Position numbers and translations under genes: made by a program. This document shows, piece by piece, positions 14,813 to 25,074 of a DNA stretch of 36,051 bases. The first letter of the stretch is position 1. Each line of letters starts with the position of its first letter. Source of the DNA: a virus; IMG/VR virus record IMGVR_UViG_3300044613_001397, positions 1-36,051 of that record; one strand, 5' to 3'. The notes beneath the pieces were generated by a model that was given only the letters and a program-made list of their open reading frames with translations, searched no databases and was not told the origin of the DNA.

Positions 14813-15583
14813 TCACGGAGCCACCTCCAGCGGAACACCAGAAAGTTCTAGTGTTGTGGTTTTTACCCAATCAGAAAACAGGTCTAAACGAGTTGCAGAG
14901 TTTTCGTATACCCCACACCCGTTCATGCCCAAAGACGACACAATACCAACCAAGGCACCACCAGCATCAATCACAGCACCACCCGAGTCTCCAAAAAATA
15001 CTGTGCCTTTGATGGGCAACATTTTGAATTCTGTTGGTGTTTCCAACAGGGTTCCGTAATACCAAAACACACCGTAATTGCTTCGGCGTTTGTAGTCACC
15101 ACCAAATCCAATCACCGTTAGTGGCTCACCTCGTGTATATTTGTTTGTTTCCGCGTTCATAAACCGAATAGGAACAGCAGGGCAAGTGGTTTCCAACAGA
15201 CACACCGCTAGGTCAACGAATACGGTGTCTCCGATTTTGTATTTGGGGTGGAGTCGGTGTTGGGAAATTCGGTATAGTGTGCATCCACTTTTAAAATACT
15301 TGACATCACCATCGTCCACACAATGCCCCGCTGTAATTACTATTCGTGGAGCAATCAGCACAGCACTACCAATTTCGCAGCCAGTTTCCGTTACCAGTTC
15401 ACCAACTGCCAATTCTTCTGTATATTCGTCCAGCAGGGAGAACCCCTCCATGAACCACGGTAGAGTTGTGAGGGGTTTCCCTGCTGGTGTTGGTTCTGAT
15501 GTTTGAGGCGGGTATACCTCGTCACATGCCCCGAAGAGTAGTGAGAGGGCCAGCAGAAGAGATGGAACATAGCCTCTCTGCAT
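14813..15583 (-). CDS. Secreted trypsin-like (S1) serine protease lipoprotein
   Basis: A 256-residue protein with a lipoprotein signal peptide (LLLALSLLFGAC, Cys20) and a chymotrypsin-fold protease domain. The full triad is visible: H87 in TAGHC, D124 in VDLAVC, S200 in GDSGGAV. Several cysteine pairs typical of S1 enzymes are present (for example C69 with C88). The mature N-terminus reads Cys-Asp-Glu. In E. coli, Asp at +2 keeps a lipoprotein in the inner membrane, so it should face the periplasm from there. ATG 15583 is chosen; GTG 15607 would add eight residues, and neither has a clear ribosome binding site. It follows a terminator, so it needs its own promoter, which I cannot identify. 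A role in exclusion, lysis or release is inference. Confidence 0.85.
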   Translation of the reverse strand: MQRGYVPSLLLALSLLFGACDEVYPPQTSEPTPAGKPLTTLPWFMEGFSLLDEYTEELAVGELVTETGCEIGSAVLIAPRIVITAGHCVDDGDVKYFKSGCTLYRISQHRLHPKYKIGDTVFVDLAVCLLETTCPAVPIRFMNAETNKYTRGEPLTVIGFGGDYKRRSNYGVFWYYGTLLETPTEFKMLPIKGTVFFGDSGGAVIDAGGALVGIVSSLGMNGCGVYENSATRLDLFSDWVKTTTLELSGVPLEVAP

Positions 15584-15642
15584 ACAAATATCTAGCCCAC
15601 CCACCAATACAAAAATGTTAGAATTTCTTGAAGGTTTGTGCT

Positions 15643-15672
15643 AAAAGAAACAACCCCCTGTTACGGGGGTTG
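15643..15672 (-). terminator. Intrinsic terminator after the 189-residue gene
   Basis: An 8-bp perfect stem (CAACCCCC/GGGGGTTG, loop TGTTAC) lies 27 bases past the stop at 15699, read on the minus strand, and is followed by TTTCTTTT. It closely matches the hairpin at 16296-16325. Confidence 0.85.
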
Positions 15673-15698
15673 AAAGTTCTATGCGCGTTTTTTGTTAA

Positions 15699-16268
15699 TC
15701 AACGCTTTCGTAACTTTACACCAACACCACGCAAAAATCTCTCTGCTCGTTTTTGTTGATCGACATCATCATATCCTGCCATCCATGCGTTGTATTCAGG
15801 AGTTCCCTGTTGTGATTTGTGCCAAGCAGCAATTCGTTTGTTCATATTTTCAAAACCACGATCTGATTTTTTTGTTTCTGCTGCGTGTGCGGCTGTACCC
15901 TTGCGGACAGTTTTGCCACCCTTGGCATATAGGGTTTTTGACCCTACTTCTTTTCTGACTTGTTTATCGTGCTTATCCAATGCTTGGACGGCTCTACGAT
16001 GCTGCTGGTCATTCCCGCTATTCGTTGCTTTTTCTATATTCTTCCACAACTTTTTGCTCTTCTTTTTCGTTTCCTGTGAACGCTCATAGGTCTGCACATC
16101 TTCCAGTAGAGCATTAGGATCAAGTTCTAGTTCTTCACATAGAGCCAACAGCACTTCCTCCAACAGAGCAGTGTACTCCATTGCCTCGTCCAGAGCGGCT
16201 TGTGGGTTTTGGACGCGAGCAATGCTCTCGTTGAGCGAACGGAAGGCATTGGTATTGAATCGGGACAT
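15699..16268 (-). CDS. Late-expressed phage protein of unknown function
   Basis: A 189-residue hydrophilic, mostly helical protein. The middle has YTALLEEVLLALCEELELDPNALLE, a pattern I recall in head-associated proteins of T4-like marine phages. A lysine-rich stretch (about 65-150) and a basic C-terminus (GVKLRKR) follow. I chose ATG 16268 because it has an AAGGAGA site and lies about 20 bases after a perfect TATAAATA late promoter; the longer frame to 16358 would run through that promoter and a terminator. It is a single-gene transcription unit, with terminators on both sides. A virion or head-assembly role is likely from its late promoter, but unproven. Confidence 0.75.
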   Translation of the reverse strand: MSRFNTNAFRSLNESIARVQNPQAALDEAMEYTALLEEVLLALCEELELDPNALLEDVQTYERSQETKKKSKKLWKNIEKATNSGNDQQHRRAVQALDKHDKQVRKEVGSKTLYAKGGKTVRKGTAAHAAETKKSDRGFENMNKRIAAWHKSQQGTPEYNAWMAGYDDVDQQKRAERFLRGVGVKLRKR

Positions 16269-16288
16269 GGTAATTTCTCCTTGTCCTG

Positions 16289-16296
16289 TATTTATA
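16289..16296 (-). promoter_or_regulatory. T4-type late promoter TATAAATA
   Basis: A perfect TATAAATA on the minus strand, 20 bases ahead of ATG 16268 and just after the terminator of the ribonucleotide reductase gene. In T4 this octamer alone is the late promoter recognised by the gp55 sigma factor. Confidence 0.75.
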
Positions 16297-16325
16297 AAGA
16301 AACAACCCCTTGTTACGGGGGTTGT
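16296..16325 (-). terminator. Intrinsic terminator after nrdJ
   Basis: An 8-bp stem (ACAACCCC/GGGGTTGT) with an 8-base loop, then TTCTTT on the minus strand, lies 44 bases past the nrdJ stop. Its T-tract merges with the late promoter at 16289. A second small hairpin (GGAGAT-GCT-ATCTCC, 16332-16346) lies between it and nrdJ. Confidence 0.8.
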
Positions 16326-16369
16326 CGGGCGGGAGATGCTATCTCCTGCGGGGCACAAGCCTGCGAAGT

Positions 16370-18292
16370 TTATGTGGTTAGGTCAACAATCTCACACTTG
16401 TCGCCAGTGCACGAGAATGTTTGGGTTCCAACAGTCTTGTCTTCCTTCTCGTAGTTCACCATTTCACTCCAGTCCACACCCTGTGGCATGGCAGCAAGAG
16501 CGGCTTCGTACTGCTCCTTGGTGCAGTCCTGATACGGTGCTTGCTTGTACGAGTGATCGGAATGGGGCAGGAACGAAATACCGCTGATCTCGTCAAAGTG
16601 CTTGTACACCCACGCACCCACCTCCATCCACTCGTGCTCACGCACAGTAACAGTAATACTGGGCTTGTGTTCGCACCAGTGCCGCTGATACGCCAGCCAC
16701 AACTCCAAGTGCTGAATAGCAGTCATGTGGTTGCGAGTCACAGAACCCACAGCCTTCATGGGGAACGAGAACACCATTGTGTGGTCGGGACGCATATTGC
16801 ACACTTCGTGTGGGAAGCCCTTGTCAATCATAAACTGACACAGGGGGTCTTTGCGATCCGCACGAACGGTGCGAATGTAGTACTCGTTGTGACGAGCGTG
16901 GATGCCGCTTGCAGAATCAGTCAACTGCGATACGGTTCCGCTGGGCTTGACACAAGTAATAGCCGCTGCGGGATTGATGCCAATCCGCTTTGCCCACTCC
17001 TTGTTGGTAGCCACGGCATGGTCACGAAGCGACTCAAGAATGTGCTGCAAGTTTTCGGTGTTGTCACGCATCATGGCGTTGTCAAGAATACCTGTGAGTG
17101 ATACACCAAGCAGTGCTTCCTCTTCACAGTTCTTCTTCCACTCACTAGACAGGTACGGGAAATGGGTAAGACTAGCCTGCCATGTGCCAAGAATAGCAGC
17201 AAGCCGCACCTTACGCTTCAAGGTTTCTTCTGTATCGTCCTTGCGAACAATTACTTCAGACAGATTGCAGAACTGCTTATCACGCAGAATAATTTCAGAA
17301 CACGGATTAGTGCCGAACTCGTAGGTGGCATCACGGCGTTCAACCAACTTTTCCACAGTCTTCTGTGCAGCCTCACGGTTAAAGATACCACGCTCACCGC
17401 TCTTGCTGTTGTACAGAGACAGCCACTCTTCCATGAATGTGCCAATCTCGGGCTTCTCCTTGTACGCCACGCTGTTGTTAGCCAGTGCTCGCTGTGGATT
17501 CTCGTTCCACCACGCACCGCTCTTGGCGTTACGCATACGCTCGTCTGTCAGATTGGACAGAGAGATGAGTGCAGAACGACGCACACCACCCACCACAACC
17601 ACTTCTGCTACCTTGCAAATAATGTCATGGCATTCCATTGAAGTGAGTTTGCGTCCTGCTGCTCGCTTGAAAGTATCAACGGTGAAACTGAACAGTTCTT
17701 CAAGTGGGCGAGGACCGCTTGCACGACCGCCAAATGTTTTTAGTCTTGCACCAGCGGGGCGAATCTTACTGGTATCCCACGACGGAATCTGCCCACCAAT
17801 CAGGAGTGAAACCAGTTCACGATACGCTTTTGCCCAACCTTCCTTGGAGTCCTTCACCACGATAACAGTATCGCTACTGCTGAACTGCTCTGCAATAGTG
17901 GGTAGTTTCTCCACATACTGCCGCTCCACAGAGAAGCCCACGCCTGTGCCGCACATAAGCACATACAGGATTTCATCAAACGCACGCACCTTGTTTACTG
18001 CCACATACGAGCAGTTGTAGCCTGCGGTGTTGTCACGCTTTAGTGCTTCGCCTGCGGTCATTAGCGAACGCATGGACGGCATGATTTCTTGATTCAGGAT
18101 AGAGGATTCCAATTCTTCACGAACAGACTTGGGAATCTTTACGCCCTTCTCTTCCCAATGCTCGTCAAAGAAACGGAAATAACGAGCAACAGTTTCTTCC
18201 CATGTTTCGCGTCTGCCTTCGCTTTCAATCCACCGCGAGTACCTTGAAAGATGGATGAATTGCTGATAGAAACTGGGAAGAGTTTTGGTCAT
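16370..18292 (-). CDS. nrdJ: Class II (adenosylcobalamin-dependent) ribonucleotide reductase
   Basis: A 640-residue monomeric-type class II reductase, like the Lactobacillus leichmannii RTPR, making deoxynucleotides with a B12-derived radical. NPCSE (329-333) holds the thiyl-radical Cys331 and Glu333. Cys342 follows at the spacing of the RTPR reducing pair, and Cys94 in NCSY is its partner. KPSGTVSQLTDSASG binds phosphate, and the tail C-T-G-D-K-C (628-633) is the shuttle cysteine pair. All key residues are present. ATG 18292 is preferred over 18304 because GGAGG lies at 18298-18302, between the two. An 81-base gap precedes it; I saw no recognisable riboswitch there. The enzyme needs host cobalamin but not oxygen. 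Confidence 0.93.
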   Translation of the reverse strand: MTKTLPSFYQQFIHLSRYSRWIESEGRRETWEETVARYFRFFDEHWEEKGVKIPKSVREELESSILNQEIMPSMRSLMTAGEALKRDNTAGYNCSYVAVNKVRAFDEILYVLMCGTGVGFSVERQYVEKLPTIAEQFSSSDTVIVVKDSKEGWAKAYRELVSLLIGGQIPSWDTSKIRPAGARLKTFGGRASGPRPLEELFSFTVDTFKRAAGRKLTSMECHDIICKVAEVVVVGGVRRSALISLSNLTDERMRNAKSGAWWNENPQRALANNSVAYKEKPEIGTFMEEWLSLYNSKSGERGIFNREAAQKTVEKLVERRDATYEFGTNPCSEIILRDKQFCNLSEVIVRKDDTEETLKRKVRLAAILGTWQASLTHFPYLSSEWKKNCEEEALLGVSLTGILDNAMMRDNTENLQHILESLRDHAVATNKEWAKRIGINPAAAITCVKPSGTVSQLTDSASGIHARHNEYYIRTVRADRKDPLCQFMIDKGFPHEVCNMRPDHTMVFSFPMKAVGSVTRNHMTAIQHLELWLAYQRHWCEHKPSITVTVREHEWMEVGAWVYKHFDEISGISFLPHSDHSYKQAPYQDCTKEQYEAALAAMPQGVDWSEMVNYEKEDKTVGTQTFSCTGDKCEIVDLTT

Positions 18293-18384
18293 TCGTGCCT
18301 CCATTGTTAGGGTTGGTAGAGTATGTAGCCCCTACCGATGTGTTCACAGGCGATCAAATATAGATTTGAATTTTTAGTTACAAA

Positions 18385-18606
18385 TCAAAAATCTGTTGGG
18401 TCAACTTCTTCAAACATGTCAACAAACAGATACGGAACTCTTTTTCCGCAATAGATTCCTTCCACTATACATCGCGTAGGATCTTGTGCAATCTCTCCAA
18501 GATAAACAAAACGGTCTTCGGCTCGGAGTCCAAAAGACTCTACTCTGAAATCGTTGAGCATATTTGATTTAACTTTTACAATTGAAAGTGGTCTGGGGTT
18601 TGCCAT
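18385..18606 (-). CDS. Small hypothetical protein, 73 residues
   Basis: A compact 73-residue frame with an AAAGGAT ribosome binding site seven bases before ATG 18606. It starts 13 bases after the fibre gene. The sequence is mixed alpha/beta (VESFGLRAEDRFVYLGEI, VEGIYCGKRVPYLFV) with an acidic C-terminus (EEVDPTDF). The alternating hydrophobics suggest a small beta-barrel-like fold. I do not recognise a family. It is probably cotranscribed with the fibre genes upstream, and the nrdJ gene lies 92 bases downstream. Confidence 0.65.
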   Translation of the reverse strand: MANPRPLSIVKVKSNMLNDFRVESFGLRAEDRFVYLGEIAQDPTRCIVEGIYCGKRVPYLFVDMFEEVDPTDF

Positions 18607-18618
18607 ATGCTATCCTTT

Positions 18619-19761
18619 TCAAGCAAACAGTTTCATGTCTCTGTTAAGAGGTCTTCGTATTCGAGTTCCAATGTAATCAACTCGTAAAACACGGCTGGTT
18701 GCGGTTGTACTTGTTCCTGTTTTTTGTATAATAATTCCTGGATTAATGTAATCGGTGCTTGGCAATGGAAGTCTGGCAGTCGTAGTGGGAGCAGCAGTTC
18801 CACCAGATGTTACACTCGTGGTGTCGTTTAGTATTTCCCATGTGGTAGTGACTGTGCCAGCAGTATCTCGTTCAACACAGAGATATGTTCTGTAGATTGT
18901 GCTAGCAGCAAATGTTACCCCTGTATCAATTCTTTCCTCTGAACCACCGTTTCGGAATACCACCTTGAATGTGGTTTCCGTTGGAGTATTATCTGCATCA
19001 TAAGTTCTTTCAAAATATACACCATCACCAGCAACAGTATTTGTCCATGTGTCCGCGAATCCGATTCTTGTTTTTGTGTTTTGTGATGTTACATCAGTAT
19101 CAGTCATAAATCTGCATTCGTGTTCGTATTTTGTAACATAGCCATTAGATGGAGTTGGAATTCCTGGAATGTGGCTGGCTTGTAGTAACATACCAGCGTA
19201 CCCTGTTGTATTATTTGTTGTACCCGTGATTATCGTTATCACGCCATTACATTTGTCGTATCCGAATGATGTGATGTTTGCTGTAGAAATAGTAAACGAA
19301 CCACCGTTTGCATTTTGTCCTAACCAAGCACCATTTGGAATGCTTGACGACAAGTTATTCATTATGAAATCATTGAACGCAACATAATCACTTTGTGCGG
19401 TTAAACCTGATCGGGATTCGTGGCGATGAATAACAAAATTATGACCTTTTACTGCTCCAGTTGCTCCGTTAAAAGAACCAACTCCCGTAACTGAACCACT
19501 TACACCGTTAAAGGTAGAAACATAGTCAGTAAAAGAAACAGCACCAGTAGCGGAGTTGAAAGAGGTCACAAGATTCGGAGCAGAAATGTTTCCACTAAAG
19601 GTTGCTCCTGATGCACTAATTCCACCATTAAAGTTTTGAACTGCCGTATATGTTTGAGAAATGTTTGGCTTGATTATTGCGTCTTCTTCAATGACAGTGG
19701 TTGCTGATGCACCAGTTGCCAAGCCGAATGTTGCGTTGAATGGTACTGTGGTGTCTGCCAT
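18619..19761 (-). CDS. Tail-fibre-like protein with SFNG-TGAV repeats
   Basis: A 380-residue fibre protein. The first 110 residues contain repeats of the form (S/T)FNxxTGAV (SFNSATGAVSF, TFNGVSGSVTG, SFNGATGAVKG), the same motif as in the two fibre genes upstream. Residues 110-380 form a beta-rich C-terminal domain ending YIGTRIRRPLNRDMKLF, which I read as a jelly-roll receptor-binding tip of the kind found on many phage fibres. It has an AGGAG site before ATG 19761 and lies 15 bases after the 682-residue fibre gene, so the three form one cassette. The C-terminal domain probably sets host range. Confidence 0.75.
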   Translation of the reverse strand: MADTTVPFNATFGLATGASATTVIEEDAIIKPNISQTYTAVQNFNGGISASGATFSGNISAPNLVTSFNSATGAVSFTDYVSTFNGVSGSVTGVGSFNGATGAVKGHNFVIHRHESRSGLTAQSDYVAFNDFIMNNLSSSIPNGAWLGQNANGGSFTISTANITSFGYDKCNGVITIITGTTNNTTGYAGMLLQASHIPGIPTPSNGYVTKYEHECRFMTDTDVTSQNTKTRIGFADTWTNTVAGDGVYFERTYDADNTPTETTFKVVFRNGGSEERIDTGVTFAASTIYRTYLCVERDTAGTVTTTWEILNDTTSVTSGGTAAPTTTARLPLPSTDYINPGIIIQKTGTSTTATSRVLRVDYIGTRIRRPLNRDMKLFA

Positions 19762-19776
19762 TTTATCTCCTAGTCG

Positions 19777-21825
19777 TTATCCATTATTTTGAGCACGAAC
19801 GGTGGTTGTGAATGTGGTGCTGTTGGTGGAAAGTGGTGTGGCACGAATAAGTAGATTCTTTGGTGTGCCACTCAATGTTGTGCTGTAAGAAGACACAGGA
19901 CCAGTTGCTCCTGTGCGAATCAAGCCGTATTGCGTGTTTACAGTATTGGTTCCGTCCTGCACCACCAACATCTTCAACATTTCCACTTTGTTCAATACAG
20001 TGTCACGAGCAGAAATTGTGACTTCAAAAGCGGGATATCCCATTACTGGGGGGATTTCTCCGTCATCATAAACACTAGGAACTGTAGCAATAGTTTGGTT
20101 GGCTGTGGTAGCCGTTGTAGTGGCTCGGTATGTTTGGCAAAACGAATAGGTGTCTGCAAACGATGGAGCCGATACTTGATTAAGGAAACCGCCGAAGTTG
20201 TTTATACCACCCACAGGCGCACTTAGTGTGATTGTTCCAGTAGAGTCATCAACTTGAATATTTGTATTGCTATTGTCATTATTTACATCGCCAATATTGG
20301 TTATTGAACTACCATTGGTATTCAAATTAAGAGTATTACTACCAGATGGAAATATTCCTCCACTTACATAAACTGATGTAGCGTAAACATCTACTGCCGA
20401 TAATGCACCTGCGAATGTTACACCACCTGACACATACAGAGTGGATGCGGTGATTCCTGCGGTGAAACGGGTCAGAGACGAGAATGTTCCGCCTGCTGAA
20501 GAGATGCCTGCGGTGAAACGGGTCAGAGACGAGAAGGTTCCGCCTGCGGCACTCAAACCACCATTTGCTGCCAAAACTCCAGTAACAGTAATTGCATCTG
20601 TTACGGCATCACCAAGATTGACATTTCCGTTGGCAACAAAGTTTCCATTAACGGTAAGAGTTGCACCAGAAGGAATTGTTGTGTTTGATGATAAAGTTGC
20701 ACCACCAGAAGCATTAATACCACTTGGTGCATTCACCAATCCGTATATGGTTGCGGAGGTTTGTGCAGTTGCACCGATGACTGCTGTATTGGAGCCTAAA
20801 CCAACGGCTAGAGTACCAATTACAATCTCGTTGGTTTGTGCATTTGCAGATCCACGGGCATCGTAACCAATGTAAATTCCACCAGTTGCTGATGTAAGAA
20901 TCAAACCCGCTGATGTTCTTTTTGATCCAGCCAAACTTCCGATTGCAGTGTTACGAGATCCAGTCGAAATGTTTCCTAGAGAAAAATTACCTATTGCAGT
21001 ACTATCAGAATTGGATGCGGCACCACCCAATGCACCATATCCTATTCCCACAATATTATTTCCGCCATTATTTGAAGAAAGCGCAATGTCACCAATTGCC
21101 ACATTATTATTACCAGCATTGGAACCACCAGCCATTGCGCCAGAACCAATTGCCACATTACCATCACCACCAGTTGCTGATGCAAGAGCAGAACTACCAA
21201 TCGCCGTGTTGCTAGTACCGCTTTCCAATAATGTTAATGTATTATCTCCTATTGCAGTATTGGAAGATCCCGAAACTGGTCCCTGACCAATTCTCAAACT
21301 ATTTACAAAAATATCATTGGCGAAGGTTACTCCACCTGCCGCACTAATACCTGCATTGAAAGTATTGAGTGCTGTAAAGGTGTTTGCACCACCCACCGTG
21401 ACACCTGTAACTGCGCCAGTGAGTCCGTTGAACGATTGAACTCCGATATTGGTAATCGTAACTGCACCAGTTGCTCCGCTAACAGAAATACCTGTTCCTG
21501 CAACTGCTGCCGACACACCCTGCACTGCACCTGTGAGTCCGTTGAATGAACTCACATACGAGGCAGTAGTTCCTAAAAAGTTGGAAGATACCGCAGAAAA
21601 ATAGTCTTTAACTGCACCAAGTGTGGGAATCTGATAGGTAAGTCCTGCGGCAATTCCGCCTGACGCACCGCAAATGCCTGCACCCAACCAAATTGGAGTT
21701 ACTCCGCTGCCTTTGCCCATCCAAAAGGTATTGTTGGCGTAATTAAAAACAGGCTCACCAAGGGTTAATCCCGTGGAGGAAGTGGGGTTTGAAGTTCCTT
21801 TTGCTATGCTTATTTGTACTGCCAT
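19777..21825 (-). CDS. Tail fibre with YadA-like head repeats
   Basis: A 682-residue fibre protein. SFNGLTGAV repeats stand at about residues 93-101 and 131-139. Residues 189-300 carry seven repeats of about 17 residues with the core (T/V)AIG, the left-handed beta-roll repeat of YadA-type trimeric adhesin heads (Hep_Hag). A second repeat region (SAAGGTFSSLTRFTAGIS) is encoded by a 51-base tandem duplication. The last 160 residues are beta-rich and non-repetitive. Such repeats imply a trimeric rod. The start follows an AGGAA site, and a late-promoter-like octamer lies 18 bases ahead. The N-terminus (MAVQISIAKG...GLTLGEPVFNY) resembles a baseplate-attachment segment common in phage fibres. Confidence 0.8.
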   Translation of the reverse strand: MAVQISIAKGTSNPTSSTGLTLGEPVFNYANNTFWMGKGSGVTPIWLGAGICGASGGIAAGLTYQIPTLGAVKDYFSAVSSNFLGTTASYVSSFNGLTGAVQGVSAAVAGTGISVSGATGAVTITNIGVQSFNGLTGAVTGVTVGGANTFTALNTFNAGISAAGGVTFANDIFVNSLRIGQGPVSGSSNTAIGDNTLTLLESGTSNTAIGSSALASATGGDGNVAIGSGAMAGGSNAGNNNVAIGDIALSSNNGGNNIVGIGYGALGGAASNSDSTAIGNFSLGNISTGSRNTAIGSLAGSKRTSAGLILTSATGGIYIGYDARGSANAQTNEIVIGTLAVGLGSNTAVIGATAQTSATIYGLVNAPSGINASGGATLSSNTTIPSGATLTVNGNFVANGNVNLGDAVTDAITVTGVLAANGGLSAAGGTFSSLTRFTAGISSAGGTFSSLTRFTAGITASTLYVSGGVTFAGALSAVDVYATSVYVSGGIFPSGSNTLNLNTNGSSITNIGDVNNDNSNTNIQVDDSTGTITLSAPVGGINNFGGFLNQVSAPSFADTYSFCQTYRATTTATTANQTIATVPSVYDDGEIPPVMGYPAFEVTISARDTVLNKVEMLKMLVVQDGTNTVNTQYGLIRTGATGPVSSYSTTLSGTPKNLLIRATPLSTNSTTFTTTVRAQNNG
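20456..20557. repeat. 51-base tandem duplication in fibre gene
   Basis: Two units begin at 20456 and 20507. The first 41 bases match except for one position, then they diverge. It keeps the frame and encodes a 17-residue unit (GGTFSSLTRFTAGISSA). Slippage here would change fibre length. Confidence 0.85.
20926..21261. repeat. Coding region for seven (T/V)AIG adhesin-head repeats
   Basis: Protein repeats of about 17 residues encoded on the minus strand, with the core NTAIG or NVAIG at residues 189, 206, 223, 241, 258, 275 and 292 of the fibre. The spacing matches the turns of a YadA-type beta roll. Confidence 0.75.
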
Positions 21826-21846
21826 TGGGTATTCCTGTTATGATAT

Positions 21847-24069
<2,223 letters not shown>

Positions 24070-24073
24070 TCTA

Positions 24074-24826
24074 CTATGTAGGGAGTCCCGTTAGTGCTTT
24101 CCACGAGTGGGGGAACAGGGGTGCAATGATTTCAGAAATTGCTTTGGCGTACTCCTGCACTTCCCATTGTGCGTGGGCATCGCTTCGTTGTGCGTAGACC
24201 CGTGCATAAGCAGACAGTGAACCTGTCCACCACCATTCTGTATATGTCCCCTGTGGTAAAATGGATCGTGCCTGCTCAGGTGCAACACCTTCGGCTAGCA
24301 GACGGTTGTACACATCCAGTGCGTCCAGTACTACACGGTTGTACAACTTGTCTAACTCATAAGCCTCTGCACCGTCAATAAAATCGCTGCTGCCTTGCTT
24401 GGCTCCATCGGTGGGGGCTGCTCGCCAGTCGGGGGTGTAAAACTGCGGTTCGTCTGTGACATAGCGACGAGACACTTCGTTCTCGGTGAACCCTACCTTG
24501 TGCTTGAACAGTTGAGTACGAACAAAGATGGGAGCCTTGATCCGTAGGGTGATCTGTGGATGGGCAAAAGGAGTCCAGTGCTTGTGTTTAGCCAAATACG
24601 CAATCAGCCGCTCATCCTTTTGAGGCAACACACGCAGTTCGTTTTCGTCAAATCTAGAACCACTATCGGTTAGTCTCTTTTTTGCGGCTTCGTCTACTCC
24701 CCAATCACTCTCTTTGTTGAAAGACACACGGGCAGCGTTCACAACAGTAAGATCACTACCCATGTGATCCACATATTCCACATGACCACAGTTCAGCACA
24801 GAGTAAAAGGTTTCACTCGGTTTCAT
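24074..24826 (-). CDS. thyX: Flavin-dependent thymidylate synthase
   Basis: A 250-residue ThyX, which makes dTMP from dUMP with FAD and methylenetetrahydrofolate. The diagnostic region reads FKHKVGFTENEVSRRYV, the phage variant of the RHRxxSxNExSxRY signature, with SRRY intact. HWTPFAHPQITLRI before it and QARSILPQGTYTEWWWTGSLS after it match the family's substrate-binding parts. I chose ATG 24826, which has GGAG at -10; ATG 24838 is also in frame. It overlaps the small acidic gene upstream. With NrdJ in the same transcription direction it supplies DNA precursors without the host's ThyA. Confidence 0.93.
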   Translation of the reverse strand: MKPSETFYSVLNCGHVEYVDHMGSDLTVVNAARVSFNKESDWGVDEAAKKRLTDSGSRFDENELRVLPQKDERLIAYLAKHKHWTPFAHPQITLRIKAPIFVRTQLFKHKVGFTENEVSRRYVTDEPQFYTPDWRAAPTDGAKQGSSDFIDGAEAYELDKLYNRVVLDALDVYNRLLAEGVAPEQARSILPQGTYTEWWWTGSLSAYARVYAQRSDAHAQWEVQEYAKAISEIIAPLFPHSWKALTGLPT

Positions 24827-25073
24827 CGGTGTCTCCAAACCAGCCGTCAGTCATGTCTTCGTCAGTGATTTCGTGGTTGTTTTCGCTGATGTCTTCACCA
24901 CCCACTTCTTCCAACTCAAACCCTTCAAGTTCAACACCTGTCAGGTCTTCAGCGTACTCAACCGCTCGCTTGTACAGTTCAGGATTGGTGTTCTTCAGGT
25001 ACTCAACAATTGCAAAAGCGTAAGCCACTACTGGGTGCTTGAAACTGTGACCGTCTTCGTGTTCTTCTTCCAT
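24813..25073 (-). CDS. Small acidic hypothetical protein
   Basis: An 86-residue protein starting one base after the primase stop (TAATATG). Residues 15-45 look helical (VVAYAFAIVEYLKNTNPELYKRAVEYAEDL). The rest is very acidic (ELEGFELEEVGGEDISEN and on), as in DNA-mimic or single-strand-binding-tail proteins. No family is recognised. Its place between primase and ThyX in the replication operon suggests a replication accessory role, which is only positional evidence. Confidence 0.65.
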   Translation of the reverse strand: MEEEHEDGHSFKHPVVAYAFAIVEYLKNTNPELYKRAVEYAEDLTGVELEGFELEEVGGEDISENNHEITDEDMTDGWFGDTDETE

Positions 25074-25074
25074 A

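Noticed and set aside
16269-16358. Upstream extension of the late 189-residue protein
   Set aside because: The added 30 codons run through the terminator hairpin and late promoter, and the internal ATG has a strong ribosome binding site.
17325-18020. 231-codon plus-strand frame
   Set aside because: Antisense to the conserved core of nrdJ, where all catalytic residues are in the minus-strand frame.
18305-18384. Possible cobalamin riboswitch before nrdJ
   Set aside because: The gap is only 80 bases, with a small GTAG-GGG-CTAC hairpin and a weak palindrome; no B12-box-like conserved part is visible and the size is far too small.
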